This document shows, piece by piece, positions 27,309 to 36,017 of a stretch of DNA of 64,000 nucleotides (its first letter is position 1; every line of letters begins with the position of its first letter). Source of the stretch: Sphingomonas sp. S2-65 (lineage in GTDB: Bacteria; Pseudomonadota; Alphaproteobacteria; Sphingomonadales; Sphingomonadaceae); NCBI RefSeq assembly GCF_021513175.1, contig NZ_CP090953.1:3220501-3284500 (forward strand), read 5' to 3'. The translations under genes were made by a program, and so were the position numbers. The notes below the pieces were generated by a model. It did no database searches and had not been told where the DNA came from. It saw only the letters and a list, made by a program, of their open reading frames with translations.

Positions 27309-27566
27309 TCATGCGGCGAGCAGACATCCGGCTCCCGATGCGCGGTCGGAAGTTTCGAAGAAGAGGACCTCATCTTCCGAGAGGGACAGGCGCTGTTCGG
27401 GGCCTATCGGCACGCGCTCGCCGTCGAGAAGCAGCCAGAGCTGCGAGCCCGTCGGGCGGTTAGCTCGGGCAAGGAGATCGATCGCTTCGATGGTCTCGTC
27501 GTCGATCGCGAGAAGTTGACCGTCGACATCGACGATGTGCCGCAGTCCGATATCCCAATAACCCAC
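27309..27566 (-). CDS. Ubiquitin-like beta-grasp (multiubiquitin-type) small protein
   Basis: An 85-residue protein from a GTG (27564-27566) with a strong AGGAG seven bases upstream, which sets the start. The body reads like a beta-grasp fold: IVDVDGQLLAIDDETIEAID (strand hairpin plus helix), WLLLDGERVPIGPEQ and LSEDEVLFFET. This is the layout of the PF14452 multiubiquitin domain of bacterial E1/E2/JAB clusters. Here there is one copy and no E1, E2 or JAB neighbour. The tail ends ASGAGCLLAA with no double-Gly end. An upstream small membrane-like gene overlaps its ribosome binding site. The function is unknown. Confidence 0.6.
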   Translation of the reverse strand: MGYWDIGLRHIVDVDGQLLAIDDETIEAIDLLARANRPTGSQLWLLLDGERVPIGPEQRLSLSEDEVLFFETSDRASGAGCLLAA

Positions 27567-27567
27567 G

Positions 27568-27717
27568 CTATATCTCCTGGCTCTGGCAGGATGCTTCCAT
27601 CGGCGTCTTACGCGCCTCAGTCTCGGTCAGGGCGTGACCGACACAGATGACGGCAATCGCGCTCAGGCCTGCGAAGATCTCACCGACTTTCTTCTGCGAG
27701 AACAGTATCGATGACAC
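27568..27717 (-). CDS. Tiny single-pass membrane-like protein
   Basis: A 49-residue protein from a GTG at 27715-27717. It has a basic start (SILFSQKK), one hydrophobic stretch (IFAGLSAIAVICVGHAL) and a polar tail. Its stop codon lies inside the ribosome binding region of the ubiquitin-like gene, one base before that start, which supports a coupled pair. The start is uncertain because the best AGG is immediately adjacent. The frame is open further upstream to 27780. Confidence 0.35.
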   Translation of the reverse strand: MSSILFSQKKVGEIFAGLSAIAVICVGHALTETEARKTPMEASCQSQEI

Positions 27718-27971
27718 CCTACTCGGTCGGCATGTTAGGATCGACAGGAAGGAGGAGTGGGGTAGACCATACCAAGGCATGTTGCTGCGTCTCCCCGGGA
27801 TACATCGCGCGCTCTGGTGAGCGGCAGACGCACCTGGGGCATCGTGACGATGAAGACGGCATCGGGTCTGCTATTTGCTCGACGAGAGGACCGGCGCCGG
27901 ATAGCAGACATCGCACTCTGTGGAGTAGCCGGCATGTGGATTTGCCTGGCTGATGCGTTCGATCTAATGCA

Positions 27972-28574
27972 ATGCAGAGTTCAGCCGCTACTTTCCCGTC
28001 ACGGAATCCTCTGCTCCCCAGCCTTCTACGAGCTGTCGCCGACGCAATGCACCAGTCACGCACTCAGGAGCAACGAAGCGGGAGCGTGATCCAGCGGCTT
28101 GAACGGCTCCGATCTGGCCTGACGGTGTGGTTCAAGCGACGGACAGGGGATTTAAGCGAGGCGCAGGACCTAGTGCAAGAGAGCTTCCTGCGCATCGTCC
28201 AGAAGGAAGGTGTTGACGAGCTGGAGCATCTTGAAGGCTATGCCTACCGCGTCGCAGCCAACATCCTGATCGATCGCCATCGTCGGCGGCGGGCTCGCCA
28301 CATTGAGGATCACGTCGGTCTCGAGGAGGTCGGCCAGCCCACGGATGGGATCGATCCGCACCGGGAGCTGGAGGCGCGATTGGCCCTTGCGGCCTCGGCG
28401 GAGGCGCTCGGGAGGCTGCCGGAGAGGACCCGCACCATCTTCATTCTCCGAAGACTGGAAGGCATGCGGCACAAGGAAATAGCGGTGCGTCTCGGGATTT
28501 CGGTGAGTGCCGTCGAGAAGCATGTCGTTCGCGCGATGACGGCGCTTGCGGCTGGCGGGGAGGACGAGCGTTGA
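27972..28574 (+). CDS. ECF-type RNA polymerase sigma factor (FecI-like)
   Basis: A 200-residue sigma factor. The region 2 helix LSEAQDLVQESFLRIV and region 4 helix-turn-helix (LPERTRTIFILRRLEGMRHKEIAVRLGISVSAVEKHV) are complete, while sigma region 3 is absent, as in ECF factors. In FecI-type systems it is released by FecR when an outer-membrane receptor binds its ligand. The start could be 27972 or the internal ATG 28047. The TTG start of the FecR-like gene overlaps its stop, so they are coupled. Confidence 0.9.
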   Translation: MQSSAATFPSRNPLLPSLLRAVADAMHQSRTQEQRSGSVIQRLERLRSGLTVWFKRRTGDLSEAQDLVQESFLRIVQKEGVDELEHLEGYAYRVAANILIDRHRRRRARHIEDHVGLEEVGQPTDGIDPHRELEARLALAASAEALGRLPERTRTIFILRRLEGMRHKEIAVRLGISVSAVEKHVVRAMTALAAGGEDER

Positions 28575-29611
28575 GCCAGGCCGAACTCACCTGGAGCGAA
28601 ATTGCCGGTCTGGCCGCGGAGGACGCCGCGGCGCTCATCATCGATCGCGCCGAGCGCTCGCCCCCCGAAGTGAGCGAGGCCCTGATAGATCGCTGGCTGG
28701 CGGAGAGCGACGCTAACCGTTGGGCCTGGTCGAAGGCGCGGGACGCTTGGGATCGCTTCGAAGGCTGGGAGATGGACGGGGCACTGGTAGCGATGCGGGA
28801 AGAAGCCCTGTCCTTATCCTTCGGTGCACGGCGGCAACGCTGGCTATCCATGTCGCTGGCCGCAAGCGTGGCCATAGTAGCGGGAGCTGGCGTGCTTGCT
28901 CTCAGCGTCGAGCGTTGGCCGTTCGACGGAGGAGCGTCGCGCGACGCTGCAGAGGTCGCTAACGGGCGGTATGCTTCCGAGGCCGGCGAACGGCGGACCT
29001 TTGCCCTCGCCGACGGCACGAAAGCGACCTTGGAGGGCGGCAGTGCCATCGAGGCGACATACACGGCCACGGCTCGAGTGGTACGCCTCTCGCACGGGAA
29101 GGCGACGTTCGACGTCGCCTCCGCGCCGACGCGTCCGTTCCGCGTGTTCGCCGGCGGGCGCACCATCGCCGATCTAGGCACGATCTTCTCGGTCGAACAT
29201 GCCGGGTCGCGCCTTCGGGTGAGTCTCATTCACGGTCGAGTATCAGTGTTCGACGGTGAGAAGGTCGACATAGCGAATGCCTCGAGAAGTTTCGTTCTCG
29301 CGCCTGGTGACACCTTCGAGGCGGACTCGTCGGGCGCGCGGGTTGTGTCTGGTGGCCGAGCGCCGCTGCAGGAAGCGTCGGACCGCATCCTCTTGAAGGA
29401 GGAACCGCTTGCGACCGCGATCGAACGCATGAACGAGGGTTCTTCCGTCAAGGTTGTCGCCCATCCACGGCTTCGTGACCTTCGGATAAGCGGCTCGTTC
29501 CGAGCGGCGGACAGCGCCCGCTTCGCTCGGGTGGTGGCGGACCTGTATTCGCTACGGGTTCGCCGCCAGCCGGATGGTAGCTTGATCCTGCTGCCCCGCA
29601 ACGGCAGGTGA
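28571..29611 (+). CDS. FecR-like anti-sigma factor
   Basis: A 346-residue protein starting at a TTG that overlaps the sigma stop. An N-terminal cytoplasmic part (about 1-90) holds the Trp-rich helical sigma-binding domain (LTWSEIAGLAAEDAAALI, WLAESDANRWAWSKARDAWDRF). One membrane helix (SLAASVAIVAGAGVLAL) is followed by a periplasmic FecR domain (ADGTKATLEGGSAIEATYT, ARVVRLSHGKATFDV, RTIADLGTIFSVEH), ending in a DUF4974-like region. It transmits the receptor signal to the sigma factor. Confidence 0.92.
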   Translation: MSQAELTWSEIAGLAAEDAAALIIDRAERSPPEVSEALIDRWLAESDANRWAWSKARDAWDRFEGWEMDGALVAMREEALSLSFGARRQRWLSMSLAASVAIVAGAGVLALSVERWPFDGGASRDAAEVANGRYASEAGERRTFALADGTKATLEGGSAIEATYTATARVVRLSHGKATFDVASAPTRPFRVFAGGRTIADLGTIFSVEHAGSRLRVSLIHGRVSVFDGEKVDIANASRSFVLAPGDTFEADSSGARVVSGGRAPLQEASDRILLKEEPLATAIERMNEGSSVKVVAHPRLRDLRISGSFRAADSARFARVVADLYSLRVRRQPDGSLILLPRNGR

Positions 29612-29686
29612 GGGTTTCCGCACAGCCTGCGTTCAATTCAAGGTAGGGGCACCTGCTTCGGTGCCTGGATCTGAACGGAAACGGGC

Positions 29687-31075
29687 ATGGCGGCACTCAG
29701 CTATTTGAGCAGCGGGACAAGCGGCGCGAGAGGCGTAGCGGCATTGCCGGCGAAGCCCCTGCATCGATTGGGCAGCGCGCCCGCTCGGCCGCCCCGGGCG
29801 GATGAAGGCTGCTCCTCCAGGTTGCCGACGGAAGCCAGCGCTAGGGTTGGCTTCGGCGTTGGGGATGATCCTGCGCTGCAGGATGAGGAAGCTGAAGGGG
29901 ATGCTCTCTTCAGCTTTCTTCCTTCCGCGGCCGTCCTGCGGGTAGACGCCAGCGCGGCAATCGAGCGCTTCGCGAAGATGAGCCAGTCCGAAGTGGCTGA
30001 AGTAAATCGTCGCCTTCGAGCCACTCCTGGCGCCGATCGAGGGTTACTCGTCGGCATGACCGTCCTCGGTGCAAACGCCAGAGCGTTGGAGATGTTCGGC
30101 GCGGTCGAGCTTGATGAGTTGCTCGGCAGGGAGGTGGCGGACCTCTATCATCCTCGATGCCCCGCTCTCCTGGAAGCCATGATCGGCTTCAGCCGCGGCG
30201 TTCCGGTCGTTCAGCGCCGCTCAAAGCACTTGAAGCAGGATGGTCGCTGCTTTCGGGCGACGTCCTGCACGGTGACGTCGGCAGGCATTCTCAAGTCGGG
30301 GGAATGGACGATTGCGATCACCGACGTGGTGGAAGGTCGACGCGACCTGCCTGATGCTCCCGTCCCTCCGGAGGACTTCGCCCACTCCTCCCGCATGTCG
30401 ATGATCGGGGAGCTGTCAGCCTCCATCTTCCATGAGATCGGCCAGCCGCTCACTGCGCTCAAGCTGAATGCGCAGACGGCGCTCGGCCTCGCGGAGCGCG
30501 GTGACGCCGACCCCGTGCTGACCGCGACATTCTTTGAGAGGATCATCTCGCAGGCGGCGCGGGTGACGTCCGTGGCCGAGCGCGTCCGACGCATGGCGCG
30601 GCGAAGCGCCCCCTTGCGCGAACCGGTGTGCGTGGATGCGCTCGTGCTCGAAACTAGCTCGTTCGTGGCTCATGATCTGGGAAGGCGGGGAATCGAACTT
30701 GTCCTTGAGCCCGGACCCGAGACGCTGTTGATATCGGCGGACCCTGTCCAGATCGAGCAGACGCTGATCAATCTCATCATGAACGCGGCTCAGATGATGG
30801 AGGCGGCCGGGACCGACCATCCGCACGTCGTCGTGCGATATCGCAGGCGGGGTGAGTTCGTCGTCATCGAGGTGGAGGACAATGGCCCCGGCATAGCGGA
30901 GGATGTGCGGGACAAGCTCTTCTCGCCCTTCTTCACCACCCGTAGCGACGGTCTGGGAATCGGGCTGAGCATCGCACGGACCATGATCGAACTGCACGGC
31001 GGCAAGGTCTCGGGTGCCAACTCGTCGCAGCGGGGGGCGATCTTCGAAGTAACACTGCCGCTCGCCGCTGGCTGA
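29687..31075 (+). CDS. Soluble PAS-type sensor histidine kinase
   Basis: A 462-residue kinase without evident membrane segments. The N-terminal 75 residues are low-complexity. A PAS-like fold follows (ANARALEMFGAVELDELLG, CFRATSCTVTSAG), then the dimerisation/phosphoacceptor helix with His249 (SIFHEIGQPLTAL). The ATPase domain has the N box LINLIMNAAQMMEAA, G1 VEDNGPGI, F box FSPFFTT and G2 GLGIGLSIAR. No response regulator adjoins it. It sits between fecR and the receptor, which is unusual, so it may act on the same stimulus. The ATG at 29687 is used. Confidence 0.88.
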   Translation: MAALSYLSSGTSGARGVAALPAKPLHRLGSAPARPPRADEGCSSRLPTEASARVGFGVGDDPALQDEEAEGDALFSFLPSAAVLRVDASAAIERFAKMSQSEVAEVNRRLRATPGADRGLLVGMTVLGANARALEMFGAVELDELLGREVADLYHPRCPALLEAMIGFSRGVPVVQRRSKHLKQDGRCFRATSCTVTSAGILKSGEWTIAITDVVEGRRDLPDAPVPPEDFAHSSRMSMIGELSASIFHEIGQPLTALKLNAQTALGLAERGDADPVLTATFFERIISQAARVTSVAERVRRMARRSAPLREPVCVDALVLETSSFVAHDLGRRGIELVLEPGPETLLISADPVQIEQTLINLIMNAAQMMEAAGTDHPHVVVRYRRRGEFVVIEVEDNGPGIAEDVRDKLFSPFFTTRSDGLGIGLSIARTMIELHGGKVSGANSSQRGAIFEVTLPLAAG

Positions 31076-31149
31076 TCCGAGGAGCGGGACCGCTCCGTGT
31101 CGACAAAGGCGTTGCACTCGGGTCGTCTGCATGCTTCCTCATCTGACTC

Positions 31150-34100
31150 ATGGTGGGGCAGCGGCACAGGGGCGGAGCGTTGGGCGCGGCCGCCGTGTTG
31201 GCGGGGTGCTTCGCGCTTTCGTCCCCTGCCTCGGGTCAGATTGCCCCTGGGACGGTGCGCAACCTTGTCATCCCGCACGCACGTCTTGTGGACGCGCTGA
31301 ACCAGCTCGCGCGGGAGACTCGCGCGGATATTCTCTTCTCTCCATCCGAGATCGGTTCTACCGCCAGTGTCCCGCTACGCGGCCGCATGACCCTCGAGGA
31401 GGCTCTCAGTCGGCTGCTCGCGGACACGCCGTTTACTTTTCGGCACACGGAAGGCGGCGCCATCCTGATCGTCCGAGCGGCGGCCGAGCCGCCTGCGATT
31501 CCAGAGATCCTCGTGGTCGGCACGAGGACCCAGAACGTAGACATTCCGCGCACCCGGAATGACGTTCAGCCATATCGGGTCGTCGACAGGAGTGAGCTGG
31601 CGGCATCACATGCTGGCGCGATCGACGACTTCTTTCGCACGCGTGTGCCCAGCAACGCCCAGGTCCAGACCCCGCTGCAGCAGCCGGCGTTGTTCAACGC
31701 CACGCCGCGGTCCGAGATCAGCATACGTGGCACTGGCGAGGGCCTGACCCTCATCCTCGTCGACGGCAGCCGCATGCCGCTGGTTCCCGACGCTAATGGC
31801 TACTTCCACCAGCCCGATCTGAATGGATTGCCTGTCGAGGCGGTCGAGCGGATGGAGATTCTGAACCTCACCTCAGGCGGCATCTACGGCACGGGCGCGC
31901 TCGGCGGTATCGTGAACGTCGTGATGCGCCACGAGTATGAAGGGGGGGATGCGGCGGTTCAGCGTGGTCTGGCGGAGCAAGGCGCAGGAGGTTCCTTCCG
32001 GGCCTACGCACGCGCCGGTCTGAACTGGAGTGCAGGGCGAACGTCCGCCGAACTGTCCATCGGCTTGAACCGGCGGGACGGCCTCCTCGCAGGCGAGCGC
32101 AACTATGCCGCGCGAGCCCGGGCCAAGGCGGTAGGCAACAGCCCCGGGACCATTCTGTCTCGCTACTTCGCGTCGGACGGCGTGCGCGTATACAGCGGCT
32201 CGGAGCCGCTGACGCTGATGACAGCTGACGGCATTGTGCCTCTCGGGACGAACTCCGTGCTGCTGCCGCGGGGAAGCGAGGGGCTCACTCTGAGCAGCCT
32301 CCGAACTTCTCCAGCCGACCAGGCCGCGCTGCCGAGAGATCGGTCGGGTGCAGGTCAGAGCCTGCTGACCGGCACTTCGGCCACATCGCTTCGGTTCAAC
32401 CTGCGACGACAGCTAGGGGAGGGCGTTCAGGCCTTCGTGGATCTGATTGCATTCGAAGACAGGGGGCGGGCGAAGGCTCCCGAGCGGCAGATCGAGGCAC
32501 TGCTTGCTGCGGGAAGTCCCCTGAATCGGTTCAGCCAGGACGTGACCGTCTCCTTCACGTCTTCGGATGTGGGCCGTGAGATGGCGACGGATCTTGCTCA
32601 GGTGAGATTGACCGGCGGCTTGATCGCCCGTCTTGGAGACAATTGGAGCGCCGTGGCTCATCTGGCGGAGGGATGGACTCGAGTCCGGGAAGAGACCGAG
32701 GGAAGGGTCCTGGTCATCAGATGGATCGAGGACGCTCTGGCCGGGTCACCCGGCGGTAGGCCGCCGATCGATCCGCTGGGCGACTGGTCCGAGCTGGTGT
32801 CGGGACTGCGGGCTTACGCTGCTCCCTACCTCAGACGGGTGACGCTCCGGAACAGGATGACCGACGTGAGCCTAAGGATGGCCGGTCCGATCCTGGACTT
32901 GCCCGGGGGAGCAGCGACGTTCACCGGTCTCCTTCAGCATCGTCGCGAGGATGCGCCTGCTGCGCTTCAGACGTTTGAACGTAATGCTCTGCCGAGAGAG
33001 ACCTCACGGGTTCAACCCTTCGGGGAGCGCACTCGATCGATATATGGTGAGCTTCGTCTGCCTCTGATCGAAGGTGCTGGCCCGGGGGTTTCGGCAGCCG
33101 AATTGCAGCTCGCCTTGCGCCACGATCGGGTGTTTCGTTATCGGGGCGGATCGGATGGTGAGCCTGCGGGGAGCCAGGCCTCAAGGACAGTGCTGCGTCA
33201 GCAGGCCCTGGTCTCAACTGTGGGCGCCAGGATCCGACCGTTCTCCGGAGTTATGATCCGCGGAAGTGTCGCCAGCGGCGCTGCTCCCACTCCGATCTCT
33301 CAGGTCTCTGTACAACGATATGCCAGCTCAGCTGCTTACCCAGACCTGCTCCGGGGTGGGCGGCTGACCGGCAGCGAGGGGACCTTTGAGTATGCCACAG
33401 GAGCCGCTCCTGGGCTGAAGCCCCTGATGTCCAGATCGACCTCGGTTGGGTTCGTGTTGAACGAGGAGGGCGGAGGGCTGCCGCGTTTCTCGGTCGACGT
33501 CAGCCAGATACTTCTGTGGCGCAGGCTCGGCGATTCCGGCGGTGGCATCCCGTTCATCCTGGCCAACGAAGGCAGGATGCCTGCACGGGTGGCACGCGCT
33601 CCTCTGACTGCAGCTGACGCGGCCGCGGGGCTGCGCGCAGGGGTGATCACCGCAATCGACGGCACAAATCTGGCCACCGGGCGCTCGGAGGTTGCGGCGA
33701 TCGATGTCGAACTGGATCATCGCCTCCGCTTTGGCGGTGACGAGCTTGGTCTTACGGCGAACGCGACTTGGACGCCCCGCTATAGAACGCGCGGCACGCC
33801 GTTGATGCCCTGGCAGCGCGTCAGCACCCTCAGCCTGCGTGCCAATGCGGGGGTGGCGTGGAGCCGTGGTCCAGTGAACATCGGTTTGGCGGCCCAATTC
33901 ATCGGGCCTTACGACGCCGTGAACTCGTGGGACTTCGACTCTACCAAGGCCTATGCGTCTGCGCTGGACCTCGACGTCGTTCCTGCTCAGGTCTACGTCG
34001 ACCTGACCGGCGGGATCCGACTTCCGTTCGCGAGAGCCTCGCGATCGGAGCGTCCTCTGGAGCTGCGTTTCGCAGTGCTCAACCTCTTCGATCGAAGATT

Positions 34101-34188
34101 GCCGCTTGCGCCGAACGACGCTAGCTCCAGTCCTTACGGCGATGTGCGAGGCCGTCGTTTCGACCTGGCTCTTTCCGGGCGCTTCTAG
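31150..34188 (+). CDS. TonB-dependent receptor with STN signalling domain
   Basis: A 1012-residue outer-membrane protein. After a signal peptide (GAAAVLAGCFALSSPASG) comes an STN domain (LVDALNQLARETRADILFSPSEI, ALSRLLADTPFTFRHTEGG), used for signalling to a FecR anti-sigma. The plug domain is next (SEISIRGTGEGLTLILVDG, GIYGTGALGGIVNVVM), then a large beta-barrel ending in FDLALSGRF with the terminal aromatic residue. This is the FecA-type receptor of the FecI/FecR genes just upstream. The ligand is not visible from the sequence, but the gene order sigma, anti-sigma, kinase, receptor makes it the sensor and transporter of the locus. Confidence 0.92.
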   Translation: MVGQRHRGGALGAAAVLAGCFALSSPASGQIAPGTVRNLVIPHARLVDALNQLARETRADILFSPSEIGSTASVPLRGRMTLEEALSRLLADTPFTFRHTEGGAILIVRAAAEPPAIPEILVVGTRTQNVDIPRTRNDVQPYRVVDRSELAASHAGAIDDFFRTRVPSNAQVQTPLQQPALFNATPRSEISIRGTGEGLTLILVDGSRMPLVPDANGYFHQPDLNGLPVEAVERMEILNLTSGGIYGTGALGGIVNVVMRHEYEGGDAAVQRGLAEQGAGGSFRAYARAGLNWSAGRTSAELSIGLNRRDGLLAGERNYAARARAKAVGNSPGTILSRYFASDGVRVYSGSEPLTLMTADGIVPLGTNSVLLPRGSEGLTLSSLRTSPADQAALPRDRSGAGQSLLTGTSATSLRFNLRRQLGEGVQAFVDLIAFEDRGRAKAPERQIEALLAAGSPLNRFSQDVTVSFTSSDVGREMATDLAQVRLTGGLIARLGDNWSAVAHLAEGWTRVREETEGRVLVIRWIEDALAGSPGGRPPIDPLGDWSELVSGLRAYAAPYLRRVTLRNRMTDVSLRMAGPILDLPGGAATFTGLLQHRREDAPAALQTFERNALPRETSRVQPFGERTRSIYGELRLPLIEGAGPGVSAAELQLALRHDRVFRYRGGSDGEPAGSQASRTVLRQQALVSTVGARIRPFSGVMIRGSVASGAAPTPISQVSVQRYASSAAYPDLLRGGRLTGSEGTFEYATGAAPGLKPLMSRSTSVGFVLNEEGGGLPRFSVDVSQILLWRRLGDSGGGIPFILANEGRMPARVARAPLTAADAAAGLRAGVITAIDGTNLATGRSEVAAIDVELDHRLRFGGDELGLTANATWTPRYRTRGTPLMPWQRVSTLSLRANAGVAWSRGPVNIGLAAQFIGPYDAVNSWDFDSTKAYASALDLDVVPAQVYVDLTGGIRLPFARASRSERPLELRFAVLNLFDRRLPLAPNDASSSPYGDVRGRRFDLALSGRF

Positions 34189-34514
34189 GTCTGCTCAGCT
34201 TCAGCCCGTGATTCTCGTTCTGCCTGGAAGCCGCCACGTCCCTAAGCATCCGGTATTAGCCCAACGATCTTGGAAGCCGCCGATCAGCTTGCCCGCATAT
34301 CATGACGTTCAGCCAGTACTCGGAGCGACTGAAAAGTCCCCCACTTGTTGCTGTTGCCGTAATCGACACGTTGGGTGGAAAGCCGAACGGCCGCTTTGCG
34401 GTAGCCGAAGGGCCTTCTCTCCCGTTCGTTCAGGTAAATGGAAAGCTGCTTAAGCGATGTTGTACGTCTGAAGGTGCATAGCTTCCATATCAGCCGTGAC
34501 AGCAACCACTCACG
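34189..34514 (-). other. 326-bp stretch without a convincing gene
   Basis: The gap separates the TonB receptor from the defence island. A 73-codon minus-strand frame (34284-34505) has an Arg/Tyr-rich product with no recognisable motif; it might be a remnant of a mobile element. No tRNA or attachment site repeat was recognised. Confidence 0.35.
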
Positions 34515-34826
34515 TCAGTCGGATCTTGGTTTAGCCTGCCGAAGCCGTGCGGAAATGGGGGTAGGTCCGCGGGCTAATCGGGGGATCTTGCGTACTTCGT
34601 CTGCGTCGAGCGTGATGCCATTGAGCAAGCTGGACAGGCTAGTGTCGAGTGCAACCGCGATGCGGGCGAGCGTGATCAAACTTGGATTAATCTCGCCGCG
34701 CTCCAACTTCCCATAAGTGGCACGGTCGATGTTTACCAAGGCTGCGAACTCCTCCTGCGATCGTCCCGCCTCGACGCGCAGCGCCCGCATACGTTCGCCA
34801 AAATCCTTCTGGAACGACAAGGCCAT
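34515..34826 (-). CDS. XRE-family transcriptional regulator
   Basis: A 103-residue protein with one helix-turn-helix: FGERMRALRVEAGRSQEEFA, then ALVNIDRATYGKLERGEINPSL and VALDTSLSSLLNG. The ATG at 34824-34826 is used, but a GTG at 34860-34862 after GGGGA would add 12 residues. It diverges from dndB with about 115 bases between, and is the likely local repressor of the phosphorothioation operon. Similar XRE-type regulators sit beside dnd clusters in other bacteria. Confidence 0.88.
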   Translation of the reverse strand: MALSFQKDFGERMRALRVEAGRSQEEFAALVNIDRATYGKLERGEINPSLITLARIAVALDTSLSSLLNGITLDADEVRKIPRLARGPTPISARLRQAKPRSD

Positions 34827-34940
34827 CTGACGACCGTGCACGTCAGACCGCGGATCGTCCACGGTATATATATCCCCGGCTTATTGACATACTCGCTTCG
34901 CTCTGCGCATCGTAGGATTGGAATTGATAGAGGCAACTAG
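34827..34940. promoter_or_regulatory. Divergent promoter region of XRE regulator and dndB
   Basis: The 114-base gap contains an AT-rich core TATATATA near 34864-34872 and a TTGACA (34884-34889) that could be a -35 element for dndB, although a good -10 is not evident at the right spacing. It likely holds the binding sites of the XRE regulator. Confidence 0.45.
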
Positions 34941-36008
34941 ATGGCCAACAGCTACAGCTTTGCCGCGATACGAGGAGTCCAGGCGGGAAGAGCCTACTAC
35001 GTCGCCATGGTGCCGCTTAAGACTGTGGAAAGGCTGTTCCGCTTCGACGAGGCAGAACTTCCGCCGCAACTCCGGGCCCAGCGCGAGTTGAACAAGACGC
35101 GGATTCCGGCGATCGCCCGCTACCTGACGCAGAATACGGCAGAGTACGTGCTGTCCGCGCTATCGGCGACCATCGACGGAGCGCTGCGGTTCGAGACTGT
35201 GCCCGGCGAGCGCTCGCTTGGCACGCTATTAGTCGACATGACGGCCATCATCGTGATCAATGACGGTCAGCACCGCAGGGCAGGCATCGTCGAGGCACTT
35301 CGAGAACGGCCCCATCTTGGCGATGAGACCATCGCCGTGACCTTGTTTCCGGACGAGGGCCTCGCGCGATCGCAGCAGATGTTCGTCGATCTTAATCAAC
35401 ACGGCGTGAAGCCATCGCGGTCACTACGCCTGTTCTACGACGCGCGCGACGAAGCTGCACGCGTTACGCGGGCGGTCGTCGAGGCAGTTCCCATCTTTCG
35501 CGACCTCACCGACCTTACGCGGACCAACCTTACGGCTGGGTCGCGCAAGCTGTTCGCGTTCAGCAACCTACACACCGCGACGTCCGTGCTGATCGAGAAC
35601 GCGGGGCTTGAGGTCACGCACGACAGGCCAGACCAAGCCGTGGACTTCTGGCGCGCGGTCGTAGACGGAATGCCCGAGTGGCGGCTCGCCGGCCGGGGCC
35701 AGCTCGCCGCCGCCGAGCTGCGGCGCGACCGGGTTCACGCGCACGGCGTTGCGCTGGAAGCGATCGCGATTGCCGGCGCCCGGGTGATAAACGAACGGCC
35801 GGACGGCTGGCGCGAGGCACTTGGCCGCCTAGGTGGCATCGACTGGGACCGGGCGAACGCCGCCCAGTGGGAGGGGCGAGCGCTACTCGGCGGCCGGATC
35901 AACCGGTCGCGTACGAGCGTGCTGCTGACGGCGGACGCGATCCACCGCGCGATCACATCCGATGAACGGAGCACGAACGATGCTGACGCCGACCGTCACT
36001 TGGACTAG
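34941..36008 (+). CDS. dndB: DNA phosphorothioation regulator DndB
   Basis: A 355-residue DndB-type protein. DndB limits or represses the modification operon, and its family is marked by the DGQHR motif, seen here at residues 108-112 (IIVINDGQHRRAGI). A later conserved stretch is QMFVDLNQHGVKPSRSL. ATG 34941. The gene opens the dndB-C-D-E-A series, with dndC starting nine bases after its stop. The C-terminus is Ala/Arg-rich. The family match rests on the DGQHR motif and on the operon. Confidence 0.93.
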   Translation: MANSYSFAAIRGVQAGRAYYVAMVPLKTVERLFRFDEAELPPQLRAQRELNKTRIPAIARYLTQNTAEYVLSALSATIDGALRFETVPGERSLGTLLVDMTAIIVINDGQHRRAGIVEALRERPHLGDETIAVTLFPDEGLARSQQMFVDLNQHGVKPSRSLRLFYDARDEAARVTRAVVEAVPIFRDLTDLTRTNLTAGSRKLFAFSNLHTATSVLIENAGLEVTHDRPDQAVDFWRAVVDGMPEWRLAGRGQLAAAELRRDRVHAHGVALEAIAIAGARVINERPDGWREALGRLGGIDWDRANAAQWEGRALLGGRINRSRTSVLLTADAIHRAITSDERSTNDADADRHLD

Positions 36009-36017
36009 TCTGGCGCC

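Noticed and set aside
34189..34514. tRNA or attachment site at the left border of the defence island
   Set aside because: No tRNA-like fold and no matching direct repeat could be found by eye at either border.
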